NCBI RefSeq assembly: GCF_002078605.1
Contig: NZ_MSJR01000001.1
Coordinates: 1 to 64,000, forward strand
DNA length: 64,000 bases
Direction of reading: 5' to 3'
Origin: Salegentibacter sediminis
GTDB taxonomy: Bacteria > Bacteroidota > Bacteroidia > Flavobacteriales > Flavobacteriaceae
Shown here: in pieces, positions 52,518 to 62,078 of the stretch
How positions within the stretch are numbered: position 1 is the first letter of the stretch
Layout: the number at the start of each line of letters is the position of its first letter
Notes under the pieces: generated by a model
Told to the model about the DNA's origin: nothing
The model's input: only the letters and a program-made list of their open reading frames with translations
Database searches by the model: none
Translations under genes and position numbers: made by a program

Positions 52518-52526
52518 TTTATTAGG

Positions 52527-53750
52527 TTACATTTCAACGATCCAGTCGGCAGGATTCATTTTCTGGGTATTTTTATAAATCAGGAAATGCAATGTTGTTT
52601 TACCGGTGCTACGGCTGGTAGCTACTTCGCCTAATTCCTGTCCTGTACTTATTACATCGCCGCGTTTCACAAATACTTTAGATAAGTTGTTGTAGATGGT
52701 TAAATAATCGCCGTGACGAAGCATCACCGCCTTATTGGCTCCTTTTACCGCCTGCACCTCACTTACTGTCCCATTAAAAACTGCCCGGGCCTTACCGTTA
52801 TTATCTGTATCAATACGCACACCATTACTGTTAATGCTAATAGATTTCACAACCGGATGTGGCTGCCTACCAAATTTCAGGGTCACAACCCCTGTGCGCA
52901 CAGGCCAGGGTAGTTTTCCTTTATTCTTAATAAAATCGGCCGCCAGAGCCTTTGCTGCCGGGGTTAACTTATAGGTATCCCTGGATTCTGAACCGCTCTC
53001 TTTATTGTCTTTAGCAATAGAAGCTCTAATCATTTCTTCTATCTGCTGGTCTATTTTATTAATTTCCTGTTGCTTTTGCCTAATCTGCGACGCGAACTGG
53101 CTTTCCTTACTTCTAATGGTTTTCATTAACTCCCGCTGCGCTATCCGGTTTTTTTCTAGCTCGGCGCGGGTTTGCCTGTTCTCGGCTATAAGTTTATCCT
53201 TTTCTTGCTTTTGATTAACCAGATCTTTATTTAATTGCTGAAGCTCGGCCGCACGTGCCTGGATCTCGTCTCCCTGTTGCTTTCTATATGCCGTGTATTG
53301 CTTCATATACTGAAGCCTTTTGTAGGCCTGAAGAAAATTCTCTGAAGACAGGAGAAACATTATCCTGCTGTTGGTAGATTTACTCTTATATGATTTTTCG
53401 ATCATACGGGCATAATCTTCCTTTAGCGCCTCGAGTTCTTTGCGCAAGCGCCCTATCTTGCTCGTGTTTGAGTTGATCTCACGGGTAAGCAGGTTCGCCT
53501 GCTGATTGGTAACTCTTATTAAATTTTCGGTGCTTTTTATCTGTTGATCGAGAACCTGAACCTCGCTTAAGACCGAACGCTCTTTTTGCTTATTACTGCT
53601 CCTTAATTCGTTGATCCTTTTTATTTCACTGCGCAATTCCTGCCGGCGCTTCTCGAGGTCTTCACGAGAGGTTTGAGCATTTGCAGGCAGATTCAACAAA
53701 ATTATACATCCGAAGATCAAAAAGGAATATGTGAACTTTTTTAGCTTCAT
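52527..53750 (-). CDS. EnvC-type murein hydrolase activator (M23/LytM)
   Basis: 407 aa. Signal peptide (1-25, ANAQ), long coiled coil (about 28-245; Glu/Lys/Arg/Gln-rich), linker, and a LytM domain (about 275-407; LPWPVRTGVVTLKFGRQPHP, LRHGDYLTIYNNLSKVFV, TTLHFLIYK). The first zinc-ligand His of active M23 peptidases is replaced (SNGVRID), so it is probably an amidase activator like EnvC and not a peptidase. Overlaps the DUF4292 gene by 4 nt. Confidence 0.9.
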   Translation of the reverse strand: MKLKKFTYSFLIFGCIILLNLPANAQTSREDLEKRRQELRSEIKRINELRSSNKQKERSVLSEVQVLDQQIKSTENLIRVTNQQANLLTREINSNTSKIGRLRKELEALKEDYARMIEKSYKSKSTNSRIMFLLSSENFLQAYKRLQYMKQYTAYRKQQGDEIQARAAELQQLNKDLVNQKQEKDKLIAENRQTRAELEKNRIAQRELMKTIRSKESQFASQIRQKQQEINKIDQQIEEMIRASIAKDNKESGSESRDTYKLTPAAKALAADFIKNKGKLPWPVRTGVVTLKFGRQPHPVVKSISINSNGVRIDTDNNGKARAVFNGTVSEVQAVKGANKAVMLRHGDYLTIYNNLSKVFVKRGDVISTGQELGEVATSRSTGKTTLHFLIYKNTQKMNPADWIVEM

Positions 53751-54517
53751 TCTACACTTATTTCTTCATAGCCTGAAGGAATTTCAAAAGGAAAACTAAC
53801 AGCTGTGTTAACTTCCAGAGAGCGGTAAGTCAATTCAATATGAGTGCTATTAGCCCCTTCGTTGGCGATAATACTAATATCACGGGGAAAAAGTTTTCCT
53901 GAAACTTCCTGGTAACCGGAATAGGTGACGGTTACGCTACGATTTTCTCCCTCCTGGGCCAGTTGCTGCGCTTCTGCCTTCAAATTCCCGGTATTGAGCA
54001 AAAACATTTTTTTTATTAGATCGTCTTTAACCGGTAAGAACTGATAACCTCTTGGCGTTTGGGAAAATTTGTACTCCTCTGTTCGCAGATCATATATAGC
54101 CTGACCCAGTAACAGGTTTTGAAGTTTTTCGAAATCCAGGGGAGTTCCCAGGATATCACTAAGCAAGCTGAAATCACCTTCAAAATAGGTCTTCCCGATT
54201 TTTTCGTAATAGCTTACACTACTTGGGGTTATATAGGCCTTGGCCATTGGAAAACCTAGAACTGTCGCACTAATCCAAATCTCCTTATCCTTGGCCATTC
54301 TGAAATTTAAGTTGACTGTTTGAGTCTTATCTTCAGTTTGATAGACAGTACGAAGCCTTGCAGTTAGTGTCTCAAAATCAGGTTCATTTTCGTAATGCTT
54401 CGCTATAATTCCTGATGCCTCTGCGTTTTTGGTAGCTATCCCTTTTTTTGCACGCCCGCTTCCGCAGGAGATCACAAAAGCACTTAATAAAATTAATACA
54501 ACTATCCTTCTAATCAT
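53747..54517 (-). CDS. DUF4292 lipoprotein
   Basis: 256 aa. Lipobox FVISCGSGR (Cys near residue 18), then a beta-rich domain with LRTVYQTEDKTQTVNLNFRMAK that looks like a LolB/LppX-type lipid-binding sheet; DUF4292 is known from Bacteroidota only. Function unknown; a lipid or lipoprotein carrier role is inferred from fold resemblance. It begins directly at the TPR gene stop (no gap) and overlaps envC-like downstream. Confidence 0.85.
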   Translation of the reverse strand: MIRRIVVLILLSAFVISCGSGRAKKGIATKNAEASGIIAKHYENEPDFETLTARLRTVYQTEDKTQTVNLNFRMAKDKEIWISATVLGFPMAKAYITPSSVSYYEKIGKTYFEGDFSLLSDILGTPLDFEKLQNLLLGQAIYDLRTEEYKFSQTPRGYQFLPVKDDLIKKMFLLNTGNLKAEAQQLAQEGENRSVTVTYSGYQEVSGKLFPRDISIIANEGANSTHIELTYRSLEVNTAVSFPFEIPSGYEEISVE

Positions 54518-55882
54518 TTATTCCAATTCTTTTAATAATTCTTCCGCCTTTTGTTTATATCGGGTTGCTTTTTCATCATTTCCCAATCCGCTATTTGCTA
54601 TGGCGAGTTGGTTATAAAAATCAATTTCCTGCCTTGTATTGTCAATTAAATAATCGAGACCAAATGTAAGTATTTCTTCTGCTTCGGCGTACTCCTCCAG
54701 ATTATTTAGGGCAACCCCCTGTAGGAGATAGAAAAAGGGCTGAGCCGGAAAAATCTCCATAGCCTCCTGGCTAAGATCCCTCGCCTTTTCATTCTGACCT
54801 GCTTCAATTTGTATAAGCAGGGTGTTTTTAATAAGTTCGAAGTTATCAGGATTCTGGGCAATTCCTTTTTCAAAAAACCTTAAGGCTTCTTCTTTTTTAT
54901 CATTTTTCAGATAAAATTTTCCGAGCTGCTCGTATAATTTAGGAGCATCTTCCCATTCGATAAGGTTTTGGCTCACCTCCAGTAATTCCTGTTCATACCC
55001 GGGATTATCTTTCACAAATAGCAAAAAGTCATTAAGGACTTTAAATTTAGACTCAGGGTCTATCTCTTCGCTTTCAAAGACAATCTTCATGGAATTTACC
55101 GCTGCATCAGGTTTGTTTCGATCCAGATAAAATTTGTAAAGTGCCAGGTGTACCAGGCGGCTCCCCGGATTTGTCTCCAGCAGTTCCATCGCGGTTTGAA
55201 AAGCTTCTTCCTCATTTCCCTGTTCACTGTAAATATAGATCAGGTTAAGGTAATTTTGTTCGTTCTCAGGATCCTGTGCGATCCCTTCCTCTAGATTTTC
55301 AATTTGTGCCTCGGTGTTGCCGGTTCGGGCATAAATTTGCCTACGCATGATGGTTCTGTAGTCATTAACTCCCTCTTCTTCGTCGAGTTCATCAAGAACC
55401 TTTAATGCTTCCTCATATTCTTCATTGAGCATATAAAGATTGGCAAGATCTTCCTTATAATCGGGATTGAATTCCATCAATTCCCTCACACTTTCAATGG
55501 CCAGTTCAAAATCCCCGGTACTGCGATAGGTATGAAAAAGCTCCACGAGGATGTCTTCCCGCCGGTCCAGTTCCAGCGCTTTTTTATAGCTGTCCAGCGC
55601 CATTTCAAAATCTTCCAGCTCGCGATAATTTTTACCTAATTCAAAATAGACCACGGCATTATTGGGTTCTAAATCAAGGCAGGCCTCGAGGGCAATTATC
55701 GCTTTTTCATAGTTTTCAATGGCTTTTTGTTTAAGAGCTTCAAAAAAATGTTCCTGAAATTCATCGGTGACATTTCCGAGATCATCCTCATTTACCTCCT
55801 CTACGATAGCTTTCTTATCCTGAGCCATCACCGGCTGAAGAAAGAAAATACACAGCAGAAGCAAGTAAAGCAGATTTTTCAT
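54518..55882 (-). CDS. Tetratricopeptide repeat protein, exported
   Basis: 454 aa. Signal peptide (1-20, PVMAQ), then about ten TPR units (for example EPNNAVVYFELGKNYRELED, KKEALRFFEKGIAQNPDNFEL). Acidic. Periplasmic scaffolding or assembly is typical for such proteins; its partner is unknown. First of a three-gene operon with DUF4292 and the EnvC-type gene, which suggests a joint role in envelope assembly. Confidence 0.88.
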   Translation of the reverse strand: MKNLLYLLLLCIFFLQPVMAQDKKAIVEEVNEDDLGNVTDEFQEHFFEALKQKAIENYEKAIIALEACLDLEPNNAVVYFELGKNYRELEDFEMALDSYKKALELDRREDILVELFHTYRSTGDFELAIESVRELMEFNPDYKEDLANLYMLNEEYEEALKVLDELDEEEGVNDYRTIMRRQIYARTGNTEAQIENLEEGIAQDPENEQNYLNLIYIYSEQGNEEEAFQTAMELLETNPGSRLVHLALYKFYLDRNKPDAAVNSMKIVFESEEIDPESKFKVLNDFLLFVKDNPGYEQELLEVSQNLIEWEDAPKLYEQLGKFYLKNDKKEEALRFFEKGIAQNPDNFELIKNTLLIQIEAGQNEKARDLSQEAMEIFPAQPFFYLLQGVALNNLEEYAEAEEILTFGLDYLIDNTRQEIDFYNQLAIANSGLGNDEKATRYKQKAEELLKELE

Positions 55883-55918
55883 AACATTTTTTTGAAGCCT
55901 CAGGCTTTTTAAAAGGAG

Positions 55919-56929
55919 CTACTCTAAAACTGAATAATCTCCAATGCTAACCTGGGTAAACTCCCCGTTGAATTTAGCATGATTTCCTATCATAGCATTA
56001 TCCAGATTTGCATTTTTTATTTCTGAAAAATTCTGAATAAGACTGTTTTTTATTGTTGAATTCTCAATTTTAGTGCCATCCCCTACTGAAACATTTGGGC
56101 CAATCTTAGCATTGAGTAATTCCACATTCTCCCCAATGAAGCAGGGTTCGGTAATTTCAGAATTTTTGATTTTAACATATTTAGAGACGAGGTCCTTTCC
56201 TTCCTGATGAAGGAAATTTAGCATCCGGCCATTAGTTTCAACCGTCACGTTTTTATTGCCACAGTCCATCCACTCATCTACCTGGCCGGGAACAAAGCGA
56301 AGGCCATTGGCTCTCATCGCCTCAATTCCATCATTGATCTGATATTCGCCACCACGGGTTAATTTTTTGTCCAATACCCCCTGTAGTTCATTTTTAAGTA
56401 TCGATACATCCTTGAAGTAATAGATCCCAATCACCGCCAGGTCTGAAACAAAGGTTTCTGGTTTCTCTACAAGGTCAATGATCTCGTTGTTCTGGTTAAG
56501 TTGTACTACGCCAAAAGCTTCAGGATTTTCTACCTTTTTGACCCAAATTACGCCATCGGCTTCTTTATCGAGGGTAAAATCTGCTTTAAAAAGCGTATCT
56601 GCATATGCTATTACTGCAGGACCTTCAAGGGATTCTTTAGCGCACATTATAGCGTGCCCTGTGCCCAAAGGTTGATCCTGATAATAAATTGTTCCTTTTG
56701 CTCCTAAACTCTCGGCTATAGCTTTCAAATCGGTTTCTACTTTATCGCCAAAATCCTCAGCGATCACGAAAGCGATCTCGTCTATTTTTTCATCCAGCAC
56801 CCCGGCAATATCTTCTACCAGGCGGTGTACTATTGGTTTTCCAGCAATAGGGATTAATGGTTTTGGTACTGTTAAGGTATGTGGGCGAAGTCGCGAACCA
56901 CGACCTGCCATTGGTACTATAATTTTCAT
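55919..56929 (-). CDS. Sugar-phosphate nucleotidyltransferase
   Basis: 336 aa. N-terminal Rossmann-like pyrophosphorylase: IIVPMAGRGSRLRPHTLTVP with the conserved GxGxR and KPLIPIAGKPIV, and DTLF/AYADTLFKAD (metal Asp). C-terminal hexapeptide-like left-handed beta helix (about 250-330; IGPNVSVGDGTKIENS). It activates a sugar-1-phosphate to an NDP-sugar; glucose-1-phosphate with dTTP or UTP is likely, but the substrate is not fixed by sequence. Near dut and the flippase in a cell-surface glycan setting. Confidence 0.9.
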   Translation of the reverse strand: MKIIVPMAGRGSRLRPHTLTVPKPLIPIAGKPIVHRLVEDIAGVLDEKIDEIAFVIAEDFGDKVETDLKAIAESLGAKGTIYYQDQPLGTGHAIMCAKESLEGPAVIAYADTLFKADFTLDKEADGVIWVKKVENPEAFGVVQLNQNNEIIDLVEKPETFVSDLAVIGIYYFKDVSILKNELQGVLDKKLTRGGEYQINDGIEAMRANGLRFVPGQVDEWMDCGNKNVTVETNGRMLNFLHQEGKDLVSKYVKIKNSEITEPCFIGENVELLNAKIGPNVSVGDGTKIENSTIKNSLIQNFSEIKNANLDNAMIGNHAKFNGEFTQVSIGDYSVLE

Positions 56930-56990
56930 AGGTTTAATTTGTGACTCCCAAAATTACAGGGAATCTTCTGTTAATATTAATTTTCCGCAC

Positions 56991-57008
56991 AACCGGTTAT
57001 TTCCGGTT
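56991..57008 (-). terminator. Hairpin after dut
   Basis: AACCGG (56991-56996) and CCGGTT (57003-57008), loop 6 nt, 11 bp beyond the dut stop. There is little T-run on the minus strand, so termination is uncertain. Confidence 0.45.
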
Positions 57009-57019
57009 AAATTATATTC

Positions 57020-57454
57020 TTATTTATGACCCGTACTGCCAAATCCGCCGGCACCTCGGGTGGTCTCTTCAAGAACTTCTACTTCCTCCCAGGTAATATG
57101 TTCGTGTTTAGCAATAACCATCTGGGCAATTCTTTCGCCGTTTTCGATAGTGTAAGCCTCATTGGAAAGATTTACCAGAATCACCGCTATTTCTCCACGA
57201 TAATCGGCATCTACTGTACCCGGGGAATTTAAAACTGTGATTCCTTTTTTAGCGGCGAGACCACTTCTTGGTCTAACCTGTGCCTCGTATCCTACCGGTA
57301 ACTCCATAAAAAGTCCGGTTTTTACAATTGCACGCTCAAGTGGTTTAATAGTTATTGATTCTGATATATTTGCACGCAAATCCATACCCGCAGAAGCTTC
57401 AGTCCCATAGTGAGGCAGATTATGCGCCGATTTGTTGATAATTTTAACTTTCAT
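57020..57454 (-). CDS. dut: dUTPase
   Basis: 144 aa trimeric dUTPase with all five motifs: [37 protein letters not shown] and the C-terminal [10 protein letters not shown]. Converts dUTP to dUMP and pyrophosphate, supplying dUMP and keeping uracil out of DNA. Separated from the upstream flippase by a short gap. Confidence 0.97.
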   Translation of the reverse strand: MKVKIINKSAHNLPHYGTEASAGMDLRANISESITIKPLERAIVKTGLFMELPVGYEAQVRPRSGLAAKKGITVLNSPGTVDADYRGEIAVILVNLSNEAYTIENGERIAQMVIAKHEHITWEEVEVLEETTRGAGGFGSTGHK

Positions 57455-57493
57455 TTATTTAATTTTAAAAGTTGATTTAAAGACAAATGCCTG

Positions 57494-58933
57494 TTACTTT
57501 ATTAGTTCTTGTACCTGTTTCCTTTCATTAAAAAATGCTACCAAAAGGAATCCCAAAACCAGGGCCGAACCGGCGATATAGTTTTCCCTGAAAAAGGCAA
57601 AGGAAATTATGGAAAAGCCGGTAGACAACAACAGGTAAAAAGCTATTTTTTTAACGTTATAAGGCACCGGATAGTATTTTCTTCCGAGGAAATAAGAAAT
57701 TACGGCCATACTTGCATAAGCCGCAAGAGTAGCCCAGGCGGCCGCGATAAAACCAAGTACCGGAATGAGGACAATATTGAATAAAACGGTAATAATGGCT
57801 CCAAAAATAGAAATATACATCCCCATTCTCGTCTTGTCGGTAAGTTTATACCATACCGAAAGGTTATGATAGATTCCTAAAAACAGGTTAGCAAGCAGTA
57901 CGATAGGCACGATAGAAAGCGCTATCCAATAATCGCTGTTGCGGATTATGAGTTCCTTGAAAATATCTATAAAAGCCACCAGGAACAGTAGAATAAAGCT
58001 TCCTGCAATCACAAAATAAGTAAGGATAAGGGAATAGGTCTTTTTTGCATTTTCAGCCTTAGCCTGATTGAAAAAGAAAGGTTCGGCGCCAAGCTTAAAA
58101 GCCTGCACGAAAATAGTCATAAACACGGCCAGTTTGTAACAACCCGCATATGCTCCCATAACTTCATCAGAAATCATATCCTTAAGCAGCAGTTTATCCA
58201 AATTTTCATTGATCACAAAAGCAAGTCCTGCAAACATAACCGGCCAGCCGTAATGCCACATCTTCTTCAGCAAGGAAAAACTGAAATCTATCTTTGTTCT
58301 GAAGAAATACGGCAATAAAATCAAAAATGTAACCGCACTGGCAGCAAGGTTGGCAAGGAAAATATATCCCACCTTATCGGCATCGGAATAATTATTAAGA
58401 ATAATCTGAGGCGTAGATCCCGGAAATCTTTGAACCCACCATAGAAAATAAAAATTCAGCAACACCACAATCGCAATATTGATAATTTTCACTCCGGCAA
58501 ATTTAACCGGTTTATTAGAAGCACGTAGCCAGGCAAAAGGTACTACTACAAGGGTATCCAGTGCAAGGATTCCCAAAAGGATATTGAAGTAAAATGGCTG
58601 CAGATCCAGAAGGCCAAAAATATAATCTCTAAAAAGAAAGACCAGGATAAAAAAGAAAAGCGTTGTCACGGAAAGTGTGATGAAAGCCGTAGAAAATACT
58701 TTCCCCTTTTCTTTAGAATGGCTAAAAAACCTAAAAAAAGCGGTCTCCATTCCATAGGTTAGGATCACGTTAAAAAACGCCGCCCAAACATAAAAAGTAG
58801 TGTTTATGGCATAGTTTCCCGTACTAAGGGCAGCAGTGTGCAGGGGGACCAAGATAAAGTTCATTAACCTGGGAAGCACCGTGGCAAAACCGTAAATTAT
58901 AGTGTCCTGAAAAAAGCGTTTTAAAGTACTCAA
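57494..58933 (-). CDS. Polysaccharide flippase (Wzx/MOP superfamily)
   Basis: 479 aa with 12-14 membrane helices. Starts at TTG 58933 (MSTLKRFFQDTIIYGFATV-type opening of this family); a stop lies upstream in frame and there is no better ATG. Pattern LPRLMNFILVPLHTAALST then VWAAFFNVILTYGMETAFFRFF is that of oligosaccharide flippases exporting lipid-linked units. Near nucleotidyltransferase, so it probably serves surface glycan or lipoprotein glycosylation; the substrate is unknown. Confidence 0.9.
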   Translation of the reverse strand: MSTLKRFFQDTIIYGFATVLPRLMNFILVPLHTAALSTGNYAINTTFYVWAAFFNVILTYGMETAFFRFFSHSKEKGKVFSTAFITLSVTTLFFFILVFLFRDYIFGLLDLQPFYFNILLGILALDTLVVVPFAWLRASNKPVKFAGVKIINIAIVVLLNFYFLWWVQRFPGSTPQIILNNYSDADKVGYIFLANLAASAVTFLILLPYFFRTKIDFSFSLLKKMWHYGWPVMFAGLAFVINENLDKLLLKDMISDEVMGAYAGCYKLAVFMTIFVQAFKLGAEPFFFNQAKAENAKKTYSLILTYFVIAGSFILLFLVAFIDIFKELIIRNSDYWIALSIVPIVLLANLFLGIYHNLSVWYKLTDKTRMGMYISIFGAIITVLFNIVLIPVLGFIAAAWATLAAYASMAVISYFLGRKYYPVPYNVKKIAFYLLLSTGFSIISFAFFRENYIAGSALVLGFLLVAFFNERKQVQELIK

Positions 58934-58960
58934 CCGGAGACCTGTTTTGTCGTCAAGATA

Positions 58961-59401
58961 TTAATTTCTTTGCTCTATTCCGGTTAACTTATAGTATTTT
59001 GTCTTATCGGTTTGTTTGAATACAAGGATAGCTTCATCTTCTTTAATTTCAAACGGACTCTTTTCGGGAGCTTGTGGAGCTTTATTGCCGTATTCTTCTT
59101 TAGGATCTTCATGCATGATCTTATCTCCTTTTCCCAAAGCAAAGGAAGCTACATAAAGATTAGGTTTCTCTGCATCCAACTGCAGGGGGGAATGCATCCC
59201 GCGAAAATAAACACTTTCCAACTGCACCCTGTTTTCCTGAATAACAGCTACAGGAATGTAGAGATCTAAGCCATCTTCGGTTTCAGAATAATAAACCTCA
59301 TTGAACTGAGCCGGAGCTCTTTCCTGAAGTTCTTTATTACTGCCGCAGCTGCTTAAAACACTTAAAAGTACTATACTGAATAGAAAAAAGGGAGCTTTCA
59401 T
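58961..59401 (-). CDS. Lipoprotein, unknown
   Basis: 146 aa from ATG 59401; TTG 59407 is also possible. Lipobox LSSCGSN (Cys near residue 20), then a beta-rich domain with QLESVYFRGMHSPLQL and a Lys/Glu-rich tail. It resembles a small family of Flavobacteriaceae lipoproteins of unknown role. It lies 27 bp upstream of the flippase gene and may share its operon. Confidence 0.7.
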   Translation of the reverse strand: MKAPFFLFSIVLLSVLSSCGSNKELQERAPAQFNEVYYSETEDGLDLYIPVAVIQENRVQLESVYFRGMHSPLQLDAEKPNLYVASFALGKGDKIMHEDPKEEYGNKAPQAPEKSPFEIKEDEAILVFKQTDKTKYYKLTGIEQRN

Positions 59402-59453
59402 AATCAAGGATTTTGTGATTTTAAAGTTACAAAAACAAAAGATATACCAAATA

Positions 59454-59483
59454 AATAAACCCTGCCGTTAGACAGGGTTTATT
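59454..59483 (-). terminator. Terminator after atpG
   Basis: Perfect 11-bp inverted repeat AATAAACCCTG (59454-59464) / CAGGGTTTATT (59473-59483), loop 8 nt, 31 bp beyond the atpG stop. It ends the ATP synthase operon. Confidence 0.8.
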
Positions 59484-59514
59484 AACGGAAAGAAATTCCG
59501 CTTATTTTATATAA

Positions 59515-60375
59515 TTAGCCATTTAGGGCTTCGGCTCCACCAACGATCTCAAGGATCTCATTGGTAATAGAAGCCTGTCGGGCTTTGTTGTAAGATAATT
59601 TAAGATCATCTCTAAGCTCTGTAGCATTCTCTGTCGCTTTGTGCATGGCTGTCATTCGTGCGCCGTGTTCTGAAGCGAAGGAATCTCTAAGGGCTTTGAA
59701 GAATTGCATCTTCAATGACTTAGGAATAAGATCTTTTACGATTTCCAGTTTTGAAGGTTCAAAAATATAATCCAGTTGTTTGTTTTCTTCAGAATCGAAT
59801 TGCTCGATAGGCAAAAACTGCTCATGCTGAACAATTTGAGTTGCAGCATTTTTAAACTGGTTGTACATTAAAACTATCTTATCATACTTCTCATCAAGGA
59901 AAAGTTGCATTAGTTCTTCAGCAATGACTGAGGCATTCTCAAAGCTTAGATCATCAAAGACTTCATTGTTATTCTTATAGATATCATACTCTTTTTTAAG
60001 AATATCATTCGCCTTTTTCCCAACGGTATAAACATCTACATTTTTAGCTTTGTAATCGTTTTTAGCCTTGTATTTTACGGCCTTAATTACATTGGTGTTA
60101 AAAGCACCTGCTAACCCCTTATTTGACGAAACAGCAACGATTAACACATTGTTTACCTCACGCTCCTCGGCGTATTTACTGCTGGTATCATCATCTAAGG
60201 TAGCACTTAAATCCTGTAGCAATTGGGTCAACTTCTCAGAATAAGGACGCATTTGGGTAATGGCATCCTGAGCTCTGCTTAACTTTGCAGCCGATACCAT
60301 TTTCATGGCACTGGTAATCTGCATGGTTGATGAGACCGAAGTAATCCTGCTACGTAAATCTTTTAAGTTTGCCAT
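59515..60375 (-). CDS. atpG: ATP synthase gamma subunit
   Basis: 286 aa. N-terminal MANLKDLRSRITSVSSTMQITSAMKMVSAAKL and the C-terminal helix GARMTAMHKATENATELRDDL form the central coiled-coil shaft of F1; the middle is a Rossmann-like domain (SSNKGLAGAFNT). Rotates inside the alpha3beta3 ring. Separated from atpA by 81 bp that carry a REP-like palindrome. Confidence 0.97.
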   Translation of the reverse strand: MANLKDLRSRITSVSSTMQITSAMKMVSAAKLSRAQDAITQMRPYSEKLTQLLQDLSATLDDDTSSKYAEEREVNNVLIVAVSSNKGLAGAFNTNVIKAVKYKAKNDYKAKNVDVYTVGKKANDILKKEYDIYKNNNEVFDDLSFENASVIAEELMQLFLDEKYDKIVLMYNQFKNAATQIVQHEQFLPIEQFDSEENKQLDYIFEPSKLEIVKDLIPKSLKMQFFKALRDSFASEHGARMTAMHKATENATELRDDLKLSYNKARQASITNEILEIVGGAEALNG

Positions 60376-60387
60376 AAGTTTCTTTAT

Positions 60388-60450
60388 GTCATTCCCTCGA
60401 AGGAGGGAATCTTTAATTCTCTATGAGATTTCCGTCTTCGCGGAAATGAC
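60388..60450. repeat. REP-like double palindrome between atpA and atpG
   Basis: Two 24-nt arms (60388-60411 and 60427-60450) that are near reverse complements and are each a hairpin: ATTCCCTC/GAGGGAAT with loop GAAG, and ATTTCCG/CGGAAAT with loop TCTTCG, joined by an AT spacer. It translates as FPRRRES in one frame, the hallmark of a widespread palindromic repeat. This is the only copy in the window. Confidence 0.8.
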
Positions 60451-60456
60451 AATATC

Positions 60457-62037
60457 TTATTTTTTATACTTCTCTGAAATCTCCTTAGCTACCTGCGTAA
60501 GGGTATCAGTAATTTCGTCGGTTAATTTACCTGATTTAAGACCATCTAACACATCCCTGTGCTTTGTGTCAAGAAACTCCAGGTAATCCTTTTCAAACTC
60601 CTTAACCTTTTCTACAGGAACATCTCTTAATAGGTTTTTAGAACCTGCGAAGATAATCGCAATCTGGTTTTCTACCGGATATGGATCGTTTTGCCCCTGT
60701 TTAAGAATTTCTACGTTTCGCTTACCTTTTTGAATAACCCTTAAGGTAGCAGGGTCAAGATCTGAACCGAACTTAGCAAAGGCTTCTAATTCACGAAACT
60801 GTGCCTGGTCAAGTTTAAGAGTTCCGGCAACTTTCTTCATCGACTTGATTTGCGCCGAACCACCTACACGAGATACAGAGATACCTACATCAATTGCAGG
60901 ACGCACCCCCGAGTTAAATAGATCGGAAGTAAGGAAAATCTGCCCATCGGTGATCGAGATCACGTTAGTGGGAATATATGCCGAAACGTCTCCTGCCTGG
61001 GTTTCAATAATTGGAAGTGCTGTTAGGGATCCTCCACCTTTTACCTTATCTTTTAAAGGGTCGGGTAGATCGTTCATTCCTTTAGCGATATCATTGTCAT
61101 CAATCACTTTAGCCGAACGCTCAAGTAATCTTGAGTGAAGGAAGAAAACATCTCCAGGGTATGCCTCACGTCCCGGTGGACGACGAAGCAAAAGAGAAAC
61201 CTCACGATAAGCAACGGCTTGTTTAGAAAGGTCATCATATACGATTAATGCAGGACGACCAGTATCACGGAAGTATTCCCCGATTGCCGCACCAGCAAAT
61301 GGAGCATAAACCTGCATTGGAGCAGGATCTGATGCGTTTGCAGCAACAATTGTTGTATAGGCTAGAGCCCCCCGGTCTTCAAGTACCTTGGCGATACCGG
61401 CAACGGTAGAAGCCTTTTGGCCAATAGCCACGTAAATACAGTATACCGGTTCTCCGGCATCATAAAATTCTTTCTGATTCAGAATAGTATCAATACAAAC
61501 GGTAGTTTTACCGGTTTGACGGTCACCAATTACAAGTTCCCGCTGGCCTCTACCTACAGGTACCATAGCATCAATTGACTTAATACCCGTTTGAAGCGGC
61601 TCATTTACCGGCTGACGGAAAATCACCCCAGGCGCTTTACGCTCAAGAGGCATCTCAATGGTTTCTCCTTCAATTGCACCTTTTCCATCAATAGGATCAC
61701 CTAAAGTGTCAACAACGCGTCCAACGATGCCTTCTCCAACCTTAATGGAAGCAATTCGCTGAGTTCTTTTTACTACCGAACCTTCTTTAATCTCTTTAGA
61801 TGGTCCTAAAAGTACAACTCCAACATTGTCTTCTTCCAGGTTAAGCACCATCCCTTCAAGGCCGCTTTCAAATTGAATCAATTCTCCGTATTGAGCATTT
61901 GCCAAACCGTAAACATTAGCAATACCGTCACCTACAGTAAGTACGGTACCCACCTCGTCTAAACTGGCTTCTGACTCAAAACCTGATAATTGCTGCTTTA
62001 ATATTGCTGATACTTCAGCAGGATTTACTTCTGCCAT
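60457..62037 (-). CDS. atpA: ATP synthase alpha subunit
   Basis: 526 aa. Walker [10 protein letters not shown], the [23 protein letters not shown] block and the catalytic-interface Arg in the [16 protein letters not shown] segment. Forms the non-catalytic nucleotide sites of the F1 hexamer. The beta subunit gene is absent from this operon, as is usual in Bacteroidota, where atpD-atpC lies elsewhere. Confidence 0.98.
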   Translation of the reverse strand: MAEVNPAEVSAILKQQLSGFESEASLDEVGTVLTVGDGIANVYGLANAQYGELIQFESGLEGMVLNLEEDNVGVVLLGPSKEIKEGSVVKRTQRIASIKVGEGIVGRVVDTLGDPIDGKGAIEGETIEMPLERKAPGVIFRQPVNEPLQTGIKSIDAMVPVGRGQRELVIGDRQTGKTTVCIDTILNQKEFYDAGEPVYCIYVAIGQKASTVAGIAKVLEDRGALAYTTIVAANASDPAPMQVYAPFAGAAIGEYFRDTGRPALIVYDDLSKQAVAYREVSLLLRRPPGREAYPGDVFFLHSRLLERSAKVIDDNDIAKGMNDLPDPLKDKVKGGGSLTALPIIETQAGDVSAYIPTNVISITDGQIFLTSDLFNSGVRPAIDVGISVSRVGGSAQIKSMKKVAGTLKLDQAQFRELEAFAKFGSDLDPATLRVIQKGKRNVEILKQGQNDPYPVENQIAIIFAGSKNLLRDVPVEKVKEFEKDYLEFLDTKHRDVLDGLKSGKLTDEITDTLTQVAKEISEKYKK

Positions 62038-62055
62038 AATTATTTAGGATAAAAT

Positions 62056-62074
62056 GTCACACTAAAAGTGTGAC
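62056..62074 (-). other. Intercistronic hairpin between atpH and atpA
   Basis: Perfect 8-bp stem GTCACACT (62056-62063) / AGTGTGAC (62067-62074) with a 3-nt loop in the 41-bp gap. On the minus strand it is followed by TTTTATCC, so it could slow transcription or protect mRNA ends. It lies 18 bp before the atpA ATG. Confidence 0.6.
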
Positions 62075-62078
62075 GGTT

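Noticed and set aside
60305-60586. A plus-strand frame containing FPRRRES in the atpA-atpG gap
   Set aside because: It is the translation of the palindromic repeat and runs into atpA and atpG on the other strand; no RBS or promoter.
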